NCBI GenBank assembly: GCA_024220505.1
Contig: JAKZZE010000009.1
Span: 382,001 to 446,000 of the forward strand
Source of the DNA: Rhizopus arrhizus
Lineage: Eukaryota; Mucoromycota; Mucoromycetes; Mucorales; Rhizopodaceae
Length of the DNA stretch: 64,000 nucleotides
Reading direction: 5' to 3'
Notes under the pieces: model-generated
Told to the model about the DNA's origin: nothing
Seen by the model: the letters and a program-made list of their open reading frames with translations, nothing else
Databases searched by the model: none
Shown: in pieces, positions 49,637-61,450 of the stretch
How positions within the stretch are numbered: position 1 is the stretch's first letter
How the letters are laid out: each line of letters starts with the position of its first letter
Position numbers and translations under genes: made by a program

Positions 49637-52425
49637 AGGTGTTCGAAGTCCCTCCCAATCCTCAAAATCCTTCAAATACTCAAAAGGGTTCATCAGCTGT
49701 AAATTTGGTGGACTCGATCCCTGCGGTGGAAGTCTACGCTACCTCACATCCTGCTGCAGTAGAGGTGAATGCTACCAAGAGACCTGGCTCAAATGAGCCT
49801 GGACCAAGTAGGCCACCACCAAACTTACGATCCAACTTAGCTCCTCCTGTTGTGGCTGCTCCCAATGTTGCTTCTGGTGTTCCTTCAAATGCTGTCCCAC
49901 CTATGATGACTCTTCCTTCTCTAATCAACCCAGTTAGAGCTAGAAAACCGGTACGACGAAGACCAGTTAGGAGATTACCTATTTCCATTCGAAGACATGA
50001 TGTATGGAGAAAACTGGATGAGGTGAACGCTGGTTTGTCCATGACAGAATGGTTGATGCTGGACTCACAAGCTTCCAGTGACCTTATGGATGGGGTAAGA
50101 ACCATGCGATCAAGGAAGAAAAAGGTGACACCTGGTCCGGATGGTCGACAAACAGTTACAGTGAAGCCATCCAAGCCAAAGGCGAATACTATGGCTCCCA
50201 TGATCGTTGGCGCAGTTGACCTTTGGGATGATGGACGATCTGACTGGGAAGACCACACTGATGATTCATCCGAATTCACAGAAGTTTCTTCGGAAGGTAG
50301 CAAAGGTGATGAAGAAGAAGTTGACAGCACGAATGACTCCATAGATCTCGAGCAAGCAGGATCGCACACGGGTTATCCATATGATTTGCATGAGCTAAGG
50401 AGAAGTGCTCCCCTTAAAGGTCCAGTATCTGTGAATGGTATAGTCTTCGAGTGTACATTTGACAGTGGTGCTGCTGTAAGTGTGATGAGTGAAGCATTGG
50501 CACAGAAACTTGGTCTCAACTACAATGGTGATCAGATTCATCTGACGTCGTTCGATTCGTTACCTCGAGAACCGTGCAACATCGTCCCGAATGTTCCAAT
50601 ACGTGTAGGTGGTCATCTACGATCTGAACATATGTGCATACAAGCTAGTCCACACAAATCACAAGACGAATACTGTATCCTGGGAATGACATGGTTCCGT
50701 AATTATGGTGCTTCCATTCGTGCGCAAGATAATGTAGTCATGTTTCCTACATCAGTACGGGTGAACGAAGCAGGTGCATTGACCCCGGACTGGTCGGGAG
50801 GTATGTTGGAAATTCAGTGCTACTCCTCTCATGATGGCGATGGGCTGTACAGCTACTCGAGTACGGATGCAAAAGCAAATACTTCAATTGGAAGAAGTCA
50901 AGTCTTGGCTGTGTCTGTTGCCATGGTGGACGGAACGACCAAAAAAGAAGAGATCAAAATGGATCTAACAACCTACATGGAAGAGGTAGCAGAAGTCTCT
51001 GATCAAGAGCAAACTGAAGAAAGTTACTTCTGCCTGGATAAGGTGCCAAATTGGTTACAAGATCTGGTGATTAGTCATAAAGAAGCCTTTGTAGAAGTTA
51101 GTGGCCTTGGTCGAGTCGATTTGACAAAACATGAAATACCTACCCTTCCTGGAACAACTCCTATTAAGTCAAGACCTTTCCGTCTTACTTGGGATGAACA
51201 AGCACAAATGGCCAAAGAGCTGGAAGAAATGGTGGCGATGGATCTAATTCGGCCAAGCAAGGGTGTATGGTCTTCTCCCTGCTTCTTCATACGTAAGAAA
51301 GATGGTTCTTTACGATTGGTGATCGACTATCGACGCTTGAACAAGTTGACAATCAAGGATAATTATCCGTTGCCCATGATTGATACGGTGTTGGATTCGT
51401 TAGCAGGCGCTACAATATTCACAACTTTGGATGCTGCCTCGGGTTACCACCAAGTACCTATGGATCCTAAGTCAATGGCCAAGACTGGGTTTGTCACGCC
51501 ACAAGGCACATTTGAGTTTCAAGTAATGCCCTTTGGACTTACCTCTGCTCCAGCCACGTATCAGAGAATGATGGCCAACCTATTGGGTCCATACTTGAAT
51601 CGTTTTGTCATGGTCTTCATTGATGATGTTATAGTCTTTTCACGAAACCAGGAAGACCACAAGATGCATCTGAAATTGATTCTTGATCGTTGTCAGGAAG
51701 CCAACCTGAAACTAAAATTCAAGAAATGTCACTTTGGGTCCAGTAAGGTCGAATATCTCGGACATACCATTTCGGGAGAAGGTGTGTCTCCTCACTCTCA
51801 CAATACTGACAAGATTACAAGTTTTCCTACACCACGAAATGCTGATGAAGTGCGCTCGTTTTTGGGGACTGCTGGTTATTATCGAAGGTTCATCGATCGC
51901 TATGCTGACATTGCGGTACCATTAACCAACATGCTAAAAAAAAACAAGACTTTCCATTGGGGCGATTCAGAAGAGAAGGCTTTCCGCTTACTTCAACAAA
52001 GATTAATACATGCACCCGTTTTGACGTACCCTGATCGCCAGCAGATCCAAATCCTCACAACTGATGCTTCCAACCATGGAATCTCTGCCATCTTGTCCCA
52101 ATCACCTGATGGTTCAGCCGAAAAGGAAAAGGTGATTTCATACAATTCTCGTACGTTGCGTGGACCGGAAGTAGGGTACTCTGCGGTACATCAAGAAGCT
52201 GCTGCTATCATTTGGGCTGTGAACAAGTATAGACACTACTTGATGGGTCGTTATTTCAAGCTACGTACTGACAATGCTGCGCTTACCTATATCATGTCTC
52301 CAAGTAAACCAAGTCCTAAATTGTCAAGATGGGCTGCTTGCCTGATGGAATACGATTACGATATTGTGCACCTGCCGGGCGTACAAAACCCTGCCGATTC
52401 TTTGTCACGACTTTTTCCGGTGTAA
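49616..52425 (+). CDS. element G Pol: protease, reverse transcriptase, RNase H
   Basis: Frame minus one to Gag, with about 930 codons after the overlap. A Pro/Ser-rich and basic region (RKPVRRRPVRRLP) is followed by the protease TFDSGAAVSVMS, RT with RLVIDYRRLNKLT, TTLDAASGYHQVPM, FGLTSAPATYQRMM and VFIDDVIVFSRN, and RNase H with TTDASNHGIS and RTDNAALTY, closing with PADSLSRLFPV and TAA. All RT catalytic Asp residues are present. Integrase is not in this frame; it follows after a 288-nt A-rich gap. Confidence 0.93.
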
Positions 52426-52713
52426 CAAATAAAGCACACCACTTGAATCAAGAATGGTCACCCCACAAACATCTGGTCAAAGAATATATAACTATGAATA
52501 ATGGACAGGTTAAAAAAAAAAAAAAAAAAAAGGATACATATACACATATACGAATATACAAAAAAAAAAAAATCTTTTATCCCTATATTTTTTATCATAA
52601 AATAAATTACCTCCAAATCAAAAAAAAAAGTTTTTTCTGAACCCTTTATCTCTTTAACGCAAGTTGTTTCTGGTCTTAAAAGAAATCCTGCCAACTCGTC
52701 TGTATCGAATATA
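52426..52713 (+). other. A-tract-rich gap between RNase H and integrase frames of G
   Basis: Contains A20 (52512-52531), A12-13 (about 52560-52572) and A10 (about 52620-52629) with stops in all frames. Positionally equivalent to the gaps in A and E. Confidence 0.8.
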
Positions 52714-54057
52714 ATGAAGTTCCCTTGGTTTTTGACAATCTTCTATTACTTGACTAATGGTTCGTATCCCGATGGTGCAAGTAAGGTGTTCAAGCAGAAG
52801 ATCAGAAGGCACGCTGCCAAGTTCGAAATACGAGGTGAACATTTATTCGAAAAGGAAACGGGGAAGCAAGTTCTTCATGATGGTAATGTTCGGGAAATTC
52901 TACTGCAAGTACACTGTGAAAGCCACCTCGGCGCCAAGCATCTTTTTACCTCTCTCAAATCACGGTTTAGCTATCACAAGAAGTTGTATGAAGCATGCAA
53001 GGAGTTGGTCAGGGAATGTGAAACTTGTCAGAAGAGAGCAAGACCTAATGCTACTCGACGTAATTTAGCTAGCTACATGGAAACCCCGTCAAGACCATTC
53101 TTTATGGTAGGCTGCGATGCTGTAGGACCTATGGATGAGACGTCAAGGGGTAACAAGTACATTCTCACCGGTATCGACTATCTTACTCGATGGCCAGTAG
53201 CGATGGCAGTATCAGATATAACCGAGCAAACCACGATAAAATTCTACTATCAGTGTATTGTTGTACCTCATGGTGTTCCAAACTACATTCACACTGATCG
53301 AGGATCGAAATTTATCTCTTATTTCACGAAATCCTTTTTACAACAATTGGGTTGCCGTTCAATATGTACTACAGCTTTCCGTCCTCAAGCCAATGGTCTG
53401 TGTGAAAGATTAAACCAAACGTTGTGCCGAACGATCGCAAAGTTGGCAAGAGATAAGAACGAACGACATGAATGGGATAGATATTTGAATCAAGCCCTTT
53501 TGGTGTTACGCACCTTGGTGAACTCATCTACAGGATATTCTCCTAGTCAATTACTAATGGGTTACCAAATGATTACACCAGGTTTGTGGCAAGCTCCCAT
53601 TCGTGATTTTGTTGAAGGTGAATATGAAGAAGACGTCGCGAAACGGGTACAATTTGTACAAGACGAACTGGTCGCTATAAGAAAGATAGCTAGAATGAGG
53701 TCTGATGAGGCTAAAGCCAAGAATGCGATTCGCTATAATGTTCGAGTGCAAGAATTCAAAAGGCCATTTCAAGTTGGAGACCAGGTTCTGTTGAAAGAAA
53801 CTGTTTTGGATAACAAGTTCAGTGACAAGTGGTTAGGTCCTTTTGTAATTTCTCAAGTCAAGGCGAATGGGACATATCTGCTGGAAGGCCCCAGGTCAAG
53901 AAAAATACAACATGCTGTGAACGGTGATTCGCTGAAACTCTTTGCTCAATCGAAGTTCATGATTCCAGATGTCGCAACCACAAAGGCAAATGAACATTTC
54001 AAAACATGGGTGGATGCAAACAAAAACAAAAATAACCCTCACTCGAGTCGAGTTTAG
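52714..54057 (+). CDS. integrase of element G
   Basis: 447 residues. Zinc-binding H67, H71, C102, C105; catalytic core D135 (VGCDAVGPM), D195 (IHTDRGSKF) and E231 (ANGLCERLNQ) with D-x35-E spacing; GPY/F module (FSDKWLGPFVISQV). No chromodomain. The first 25 residues are hydrophobic and not integrase-like, so translation may begin later or the true N-terminus may be joined from elsewhere. The frame ends 10 nt before the 3' LTR, overlapping the polypurine tract. Confidence 0.92.
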   Translation: MKFPWFLTIFYYLTNGSYPDGASKVFKQKIRRHAAKFEIRGEHLFEKETGKQVLHDGNVREILLQVHCESHLGAKHLFTSLKSRFSYHKKLYEACKELVRECETCQKRARPNATRRNLASYMETPSRPFFMVGCDAVGPMDETSRGNKYILTGIDYLTRWPVAMAVSDITEQTTIKFYYQCIVVPHGVPNYIHTDRGSKFISYFTKSFLQQLGCRSICTTAFRPQANGLCERLNQTLCRTIAKLARDKNERHEWDRYLNQALLVLRTLVNSSTGYSPSQLLMGYQMITPGLWQAPIRDFVEGEYEEDVAKRVQFVQDELVAIRKIARMRSDEAKAKNAIRYNVRVQEFKRPFQVGDQVLLKETVLDNKFSDKWLGPFVISQVKANGTYLLEGPRSRKIQHAVNGDSLKLFAQSKFMIPDVATTKANEHFKTWVDANKNKNNPHSSRV

Positions 54058-54067
54058 GGGGGGATAT
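54056..54067 (+). promoter_or_regulatory. polypurine tract of G
   Basis: AGGGGGGGATAT directly before the 3' LTR; second-strand primer by position. Confidence 0.8.
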
Positions 54068-54859
54068 TGACAGGTGACTGGTAATCGTGGGCGATAAACT
54101 CAACTCGGTTCGGGGACATGTTTAAGCGAAGCTCTTTGGGAAATATGATTGGCTGAGAAGTTTATAGTGGGAAGCGGCTATGGTTGACACCAGCTGAAGG
54201 AGAACCCCGGAGTTGATCAGGTGACCCGCAACTTGCTGGCGGAGCTCAAGTGAATTGATGGCCATATACAGTTGGGGTGCACTTTCCTTTTTGTCGGTTA
54301 GGTTCTAGGTTTAGCTGGGTGGTTCGATGTATTGTGTGCTTCTTCCGATGACATTTGCTCAGATCATATTTTTGTTCCTTTACTTTCTTCCGTTGGATGT
54401 TTCTCTTGTCTGATGTTTTTTTTATTTTCCTTTCTTATCCTCAGTTACCCTCGTCAATGTTCTGACATGTTTTTATTTTATTTTTTTTACTCATCCTCTG
54501 TTAATACTTTATGCGCTTGCAAAAGTATATAAAGACTAATAATTTGTTATGAAATAAAGATATCGAAAAATCGACCTATTTTTTTATTTTATTTTTTCTT
54601 TTGGAATAATCAAAGTTCTCTCTAAAACCTTTGTTTATTCACTCACTCTCTTATAACGTACACTTGCCTTTATCTATTTGGTGGTTCTCTTATTATTCTG
54701 GTACCAATTGCTCGAAGTAGGTTTTTTCAGTCGGCCTAGGTTCTCGTTCGAATTGAAGTGAATTAATAGAAAATCAAATAGGCAACTTAGTTGATATATC
54801 TTTTACCGTCTTAATCAAGTCCTTCAAAAAAGTATATCTTCTCCCTTAGTACATTATCA
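54068..54859 (+). repeat. 3' LTR of element G
   Basis: 792 bp, TG..CA, uninterrupted copy used to define the H insertion. Confidence 0.95.
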
Positions 54860-54861
54860 TC

Positions 54862-54963
54862 TTGAGAAATGGTATAGTAGGTGGAGTGCGCCTTTGCGTA
54901 GATGCTGCCGACGTCATCAAAAAGCTGAGTAGAAGAGGTGTGCTTAAAGGTGTGCTGAATTGA
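54862..54963 (+). pseudogene. coding-like remnant next to G
   Basis: 33 codons in one frame reading NGIVGGVRLCVDAADVIKKL and ending in TGA, without a start because element G lies at once upstream. It resembles the end of a protein, but I do not recognise the family. Chance is possible at this length. Confidence 0.3.
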
Positions 54964-55428
54964 GAAGAGAATTTGGGAATTTTTCAATCTTAATCTTTAA
55001 CCTTTATTCTTAAACTTTATTTTTTATAAAACAAAACCTTAATTCCATTTTTGGGTTATTGTAACAAACAAATACTTATTGTCTCGATCCTTTGTGTTCA
55101 CGTTCATTTAAATTTATATATAATCTTTATTGTATATTTTAACTGAACAATCCCTAAATACTACGTTTATTCTATTACGACTCGTGAAGAATCTGTTGAC
55201 TTAATCTGAAGGAAGAGATTATTTTTGACGAATATACTACAATATTATACTCAGAAGGAATTGGTGGAATTATTGCTATATTCAAATCAATCACTACATG
55301 TAGCAGTAGAGCAACAAATATATATATCGAAACCAGTAATATTATAACACCCAAGTACCAATTGTCTCATTCTTTCGCTTTTCGATCATTTTTATCCTTT
55401 GTATTAACGGATAAAAGTATTCCCGGTC
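54964..55428. other. AT-rich stretch without a gene
   Basis: Holds TTTATAAAAC near 55020 and no coding signal. It may include degraded LTR sequence. Confidence 0.4.
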
Positions 55429-55766
55429 ACGTGCTCTAAAAGTATCAGGGTTAGTAACCTACCAGGCAACATAAACATCATTCATAGCCCAACAAGCAAA
55501 GCACCAAGCAGCTCAAACGCATCCCAACCAAAAATCTCTGCAGAGAGTAGCACCATCTCGACATCTCAAGATCTTGAAATTATTAATTCCGAGAAATTAG
55601 CAGCTCCATCTACAAAGCAACAAGTTCGCACATCAACTGCTATTGTACAAACATACAGTACCTCTTCAGCTGTCGAAACCCCAAGCAAACGCCTGTTTTT
55701 GACCGTACACCACCTCTTTTACCTGTTGATTTTGTCTTTCGATCCTCATCAGGAATTAACAAAAAG
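55429..55766 (+). pseudogene. broken coding remnant cut by a solo LTR
   Basis: About 80 codons open from SKSIRVSNLPGNINI, resembling the first strand of an RRM (IRVSNLP), then a Ser/Thr/Pro-rich stretch to SSAVETPS. A one-base shift then gives PVFDRTPPLLPVDFVFRSS up to the LTR, which reads as the better protein. The sequence looks like an exon or a LINE ORF1 piece interrupted at 55766. No continuation was recognised after the LTR. Confidence 0.4.
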
Positions 55767-56185
55767 TGTGTTATCTCGTAAGAATAAAAAGACTATAAAA
55801 TTCAACGAGACTTAAAAAGTTATATTTTTATTTAATATTATTGTATCTGGTATTTATATCCTTTTCATGAGGATTCAATTAAATCCTTTTCAAGATACTT
55901 TAATTAATTATAGCTGTAGATCTAGCATGAATAAATTTTAGTATGAAGACCTGTTCCTGGTTATGCAAGTGGACTGTTTATAATTATTTAAGTAGATCTA
56001 TTTTTCATTTATGTCTCATTGCATCAGGAGCTATATTAAAACAACTTGTATTGAGTTAAAGGAGTGGAATTAGTTATGACCGAATAATAGAGAAAAGACT
56101 GTAATAAATCTTTGTAAAGCATTCACTACTCTGCTTTCTTATAAATTGAATATGAATCATGTTTAAAGTATGTTGGGATACGACA
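55767..56185 (-). repeat. solo LTR of the C family
   Basis: 419 bp from TGTGTTATCTCG to GATACGACA. It differs from the C LTRs by two single-base deletions in A runs and two substitutions. No internal sequence is attached and no target duplication is visible (AAAAG before, CTTAT after). Confidence 0.93.
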
Positions 56186-56403
56186 CTTATTACATATTCC
56201 CTAAAACTCATATGCAATGTTTATATTGTTCAAGCTCAATACTAAAGTTAACCTTGAATTCCCTTCGGTCCCTGAATAATTTCATTTCCTATATAAAGGC
56301 GTAGTTTGATTAAATGGGTTCTCTCTCTCGTCTTGAAATCTAATAAAGAGGCTACATAGAGACTCATTCACTAGTTTTCAAGTACTATTTCCTTTCTAAT
56401 TTC

Positions 56404-57070
56404 TCACTTTATCATATGCAAATATCTCAATATTGTTTGAGAACACATGAAAACGCGAATCGCAGCAAAGGTATACAGTTGTTTTATTTGTTTATTGATG
56501 ATATCCAAGCTAAAATATGACATTAACATGCAGCGTTGAGCCCACAACAAGCTACTCAGTTCTTTGGCAATTGGGAAATGAATAGATGAGGTCGTCAGAG
56601 AAAGAATGGGCATTGTGACGCTTGATATACCAAAAATGACAATAATTGGTTGTTTGCAGTATTTTTGGTAAACAAGCGTGCAATACTGAATTGCCCGAAC
56701 CCTGAACTTTTCATCGACAATTTTTTTGCACTTCAATTATTATAAGTGGGAAGGCTGAATTGGCGTTCGGAATGTACAAAACATCACACCTGCGTTTGTT
56801 AATGAATTCTGTTGGTGCAGCAGTATATGTGTTTTCTGGTGCTTCAACAAGGTTCATTGTTATAGCGTTTATTATACGCTGATCCATCAGTACAATTTTG
56901 CTTATTAGATCAGTTCCTGGCTTGTATTCTAATGGTAGTACGAAATTATTAATGTTTATATTGCTTTCTACTAAATGTCTTTATGTGAGAGGGCGCTTTT
57001 GTTTCTATGACATACGTAACTTACCTGTTGTCATGTCTGGTAATTTATGAGTGGAGTTAAAGAAAAAGCG
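56404..57070 (-). pseudogene. PD-(D/E)XK nuclease-like gene, frameshifted
   Basis: Three parts on the minus strand. An upstream exon reads HKLPDMTT to 57025. A 54-bp GT..AG intron (56971-57024, GTAAGT..TTTAG) follows. The second exon reads VLPLEYKPGTDLISK, NKRRCDVLYIP and PLIIIEVQ. After an A7 run (T on plus, 56721-56727) coding continues one frame over as IVDEKFRVRAIQYCTLVYQK and SSVTMPILSL, to a stop at 56404. The Asp in CDVLYIP, the E-x-Q in IEVQ and the following Arg/Tyr helix match the nuclease core of PD-(D/E)XK transposase-like families (Rpn/YhgA type). Removing one A would restore the frame, so this is a recent pseudogene or a homopolymer error. Start not determined. Confidence 0.6.
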
Positions 57071-59711
57071 TACCGTACCACACTCATATAAAAATAAAAA
57101 AAAGCATACCTTAACATACCCAAATAAAAACAAAAAGCGTACCGTGCTATATAAAAGTAACTGATTGTAGTTGACAATGATAAATGTAAGTTTTAATTCA
57201 ATATCATGATTACAATAAAACAAATACAAGTTTATTTAACTAAGATCATACAATCTGTTGTGCTTCAAAGATAATTATTTTATAGCAATCAAGCATCATT
57301 AACGATTAATAGTGTGATTATATGAAAATATAGACTTATTAATATATATATATCTACTAAAATAGACTAGTGAGTGAGGAGCAAGTGTTTATATTAAATT
57401 ATATAAAGATCTGCATAATAGAATATAGCATTTAGCCCTCTGCATAGTACATATATTAATATCTACACTGTGAAAAGTATATAAACTCTGAATATATATT
57501 ATTAAATAAAGTCATATACAATTTTAGGTCATATTGAAATCTCCATTTTTAATTTTGTGAACAAAATACAATCAATTCCAAGTAGACATGTTATTTTAGA
57601 ATATGTATTGAATTAATGAGAGTTCTTTGATAAGAAGAAGTATCAACTAAAATAGCATGATTTTTTCCTATTGTCAGAAATTCAATCCAATGTCAGGAAT
57701 ATTTCTAATCTTTCGCATATGTGGAACAGGCGTGTTATGTCTCTCGATTAATAAAATTAACAAATAAATCAAACAATCGATGGGTCTCTTGAACCTTTTT
57801 ATTGAGTAAGGATGACAGGGAAAGCCCATTCAATACAAACTACGCCTTAGAGGCAGTACGGTATAAATTGTGTGGGCTGTTATCGTACATAGCACAAAGT
57901 GCTATATATTATATACAGTCAAAACTATTAGTTTAAGAACCTTTTGAATGATCTCGCATGACATTAAGGAAATTATTAAGGTAAGCACAACACTATTTAA
58001 TGAAGTGATTCAATACTATTCAAGAACTCTTCCAACCCAAAATATTAGCACCTTTCGATCATAAATTCCCCAAGTACAAAGAAGAATTAAGATACAATAT
58101 AATGAAAAGAAATAATAGAAGAAGCAAAAGAAGATAGCAGAAGTAATACTTTAGCAATAGCTGAAAGAGCCCTTGGTTAGTGAGATTTCATAAAAAATAA
58201 AAAAAAGTAATGCACACATGTTAGAAATCTAGCTGATACATTGAAAACCATAAAACAAGGCTAGCTGAACTTCACATTACATTATTTAGTATTTTAATAC
58301 ACATATAAATATAATTACAATATTGTTAACAAATATAGAGGTTTATATTACATTAAAAAAAGAGATATCCAATCCCGATGTGTTTAATAATGTTCATAGT
58401 CATAGCATATGAAAAGGATGAATCGAAAAGACTTCTTAAAGACCATAGCTCCCATTATATATTTAGTGATACATCAATATATCAGATCTATTGCTTCTTC
58501 TACTGGTTAAATTGACCGCTAGTCTCCTTTATATTTTTACAATGCAACTTAAATATTGTTTGATGAGCACCTTCTTTTATTTCTTTTCATCAATACTATA
58601 TAAACCACTATCTATGTTACCGGCTTTTTCATAGCTAGCGAGTATGCAGCCAAAAGATCAACAACTTCTTCATTAAATAGATGGTCGAAAAAACAAACAA
58701 CAAATGGTACAGCTTCTAAGTTAGAAGAGTTATTAGTAGCAGAAGAGAAATTAGCTACCAGAAAATGTAAGCTTTCTTCATTTTTGAATACGAAATGCAT
58801 GGGGTATATCAAGTATGCTATTGTAGGCGTGAGTAAATAAGACTTACTTGATCAGCATGTTTTTTAGAATCTACGGCAATCATTAAGAGAAATAACGAAA
58901 GAAAGAGGACAATGTTAACAAGTTAAACGGGCTTACAGAATAAGTTTAAAAAGCCTAATAAAGATAGTCTTTAATCTATAGTTATTAAGTTTATATATTG
59001 TTTATATTCATAAGCATGTATTTTCTACAAGTAAGCAACTGTTCGGCTATATGTAGTCTACTTTTGGAAATCTAAATAAGGACATGCAGAAGTAGGTACA
59101 TTGAACTATATAATTTTCACGGATTGACGCCAGGAAAACCTACCAGAAAAATCGCCTCAGTTTAGTATTTTTTTATAACTTTAAATTTTTTTAAATCCTT
59201 ATCAACTCGTTTTGTTAGCTCAAAGTGCCCTTGAGTATACCTTGTTAGTAGTACACAAATCTGTTGCAGCTTTAAATTTTTTGAGGTAATATGGTCATAA
59301 AAGACGAATAACAAAACAATAATAATTTATAAATGTTTGTGTTAGCTTAGAGCTGGCATAACTTTAAAGTACGTTACATTTTCTTTAGTTCAGGTTCTAA
59401 AACAAGAAGGTGTGGAAAGCGATGTAATGTTATGGGATTTGTGAAGATATTGAGTACATATTGTTATAGTTTATTTTTAGTCTGTCATATTCATAACCTT
59501 TTTTTATCTCCTTTCGTGGTGAATGATTCAAAGGGGCATATAATAAAGGCAGTCATGTAAAAAGATTGGTCAAACCTCCTATTATTATATTAAGTACTAT
59601 GCTTGGATCCTAACAGACATAATTGATAATATAATTTATTAAATTTAATAAATTCATTTAGTTTTTATTATGTGATAGACAATAAAAAAATAAACAGTAT
59701 CAAACGTCTTT
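57071..59711. other. AT-rich intergenic region, no convincing gene
   Basis: Short overlapping open stretches on both strands near 58610-58860 (66 codons minus; about 65 codons plus without ATG, TASKLEELLVAEEKLATRK) are the only coding-like signal and cannot be assigned. A TATA-CAGTCAAAACTATT string near 57915 resembles a Tc1-type terminus, but no partner was found. Confidence 0.5.
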
Positions 59712-61450
59712 TCATGACTTTGCATCTGTAACAACATCGTCATCTAATTCCATGTTTCCACTTGTTTCTTCAGGCTTAATAATATCAGCGCTTTCTCCTA
59801 CTATAACTCGTTCTTCAATTTGATCTTCTGGTACTGAAAATTGTCGCATGTTTGTATTTTCATGTTTGTTAATAAGGACTTTATTTTTTGCACCTTCCTT
59901 TGTATGCTTATAAGAACAATTTGGCCTTGCACAAATACCATCATATTTACACTATTATAGCAAATAATCAAACTCAAAGTATTTATAAGCAGCGTCAATG
60001 TACTTACGACAACATTAGCATAAGGGTTGGGATCTTTAGGATGAAGGAAATGACAGTCTGATCTAGTACAGTCATTACCATTTTTACAAGGGATTGGCAC
60101 ACGCTGCCCAGTAGCATAAGGCCGCGTTTGCATGTAAAATGATTGCTGAGGAAGAGGATGAATGTAAGGACATACTGGGTTGCTACAATAAGGGAAATAT
60201 TTGCATGGATATGGCAGTTTGGCTAAAGATTGTGGGCGTGTTGCTATATTTGGAAGATTTGTAGTTTCTGGATGAATAAACATACATTCGTTAGCTCTAT
60301 TTTGACAGTTAGGAAAGTCACTATGAAACAAATTAGTAACGCGTTTAAAAATTAAAAAACAATGTTGACTTACGGACAAACGGTGTCAGGATGAAAATAA
60401 GGACAGCCTTCCCCATATTTGCATGCTGGCCAGTATTTACACCTTTGATTTTTGGTGTCCTCTACAGCTGGAGCAGGAGCTGGATTAACTGTACCTAATC
60501 TTTCAAAAACAGACGGACGACCTATTATAAACAAATTAATAAAATACAATATAAAAAAGCTATTTTAAAGACACATACTTTCATTTGACTCATTACCAAG
60601 TCTTGAAGCTACTTTACTCGATCTACTTTCTTTTTGTGCATTACGGTCTCCGCGATAAATTTTACGAGAGCCATCATATTCAGGCGAACGCGATCTAGAA
60701 CGGTTGTGTCGACGTACTGGAGAGTACTGGCGGGTTTTCGATCTATCTGAATGGTGATTAAGGGCGCCTCCTAGAGCTCTAGAAAAAATACGATTGTCTC
60801 TATTTACTTTAAAAATTTTCGATTGGATTTGCTGCTGGTTACTTGTATCTTTATGTATGTTTTCAGAGGCAAGTTGTGAAGCAGATTTGTCATGTTTTAC
60901 TATGTTCATTTGAGTATCATTATCTAAAGAATTTGAAGTAACGTGTTGTTCAATGGGTTTGTTATATTCTTCAACAGGTTCCGCAGCTTTTGCCACCTCT
61001 GGATTTTCCAGCATATTTTTACGATCGTAAAACCATTGAGTTACATTTGGATCTATGTTGAGAAAGTTTAATTATGCTATCTTTTCTTATCTAATAAACA
61101 CAGCTTACCGTAGTCAGAACCAACCACTAATTTAAAAAACAAAACAAATTAGTGATTGTCAAAATGACCTAAAAAAACTTACAAGTTTGAAGTTCGGCAC
61201 TTAATTCTTCAGAGCTTTTACCAACACGCATTAAACCAATAACGAAATCAGAAAGCGTACTGTCTATTGATTCTAGAATATTAGACAAAGATTGTCTTGC
61301 TAAGTTATTTCACCTGTCGTGTCAACATATTCGTAAGCTACAAGTTTGTTATGAATTTCGCTCTAAAAAGAGAGTATTAGTATGCCCAATTTCTATAGTA
61401 TTCATAACAATAGAATGAACCTTTAATTGTGGCCAAATGTCTGGGTTCAT
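59712..61450 (-). CDS. NAB2: Nab2/ZC3H14-type poly(A) RNA-binding zinc-finger protein
   Basis: Proposed exons: 61450-61421, 61362-61314, 61272-61183, 61126-61109, 61052-60579, 60521-60374, 60320-60008 and 59951-59712. They total 1362 nt and encode 453 residues in one continuous frame. The N-terminus (residues 1-85) resembles the PWI-like fold of Nab2 (KLVAYEYVD, DFVIGLMRVGKSSEEL). The middle is Ser/Arg-rich (RRHNRSRSRSPEY). Five tandem C-x5-C-x4-6-C-x3-H fingers follow: CKYWPACKYGEGCPYFH, CPDFPNCQNRANECMFIH, CKYFPYCSNPVCPYIH, CKNGNDCTRSDCHFLH and CKYDGICARPNCSYKH. Family members bind poly(A) tails in the nucleus and act in mRNA export and tail-length control. Introns are 41-58 bp and mostly GTAAGT..AG; intron 1 has an unusual GTTCAT donor, making exon 1 the least certain. 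Confidence 0.9.

Larger units (their letters stand above)
42385..54859 (+). mobile_element. Ty3/gypsy element G, inserted upstream of tRNA-Met
   Basis: LTRs start TGACAGGTGACTGG and end ATTATCA. The right LTR is 54068-54859. The left is split by H1/H2 into 42385-42430 and 47791-48537. A 4-bp target duplication TCTT lies at 42381-42384 and 54860-54863. Gag, Pol and integrase frames are all open. The polypurine tract AGGGGGGGATA precedes the 3' LTR. The LTR copies differ by one base in a T run. Confidence 0.95.

Noticed and set aside
49734..50369. 211-codon minus-strand ORF in element G
   Set aside because: Antisense to the low-complexity protease-linker part of Pol; no independent signal.
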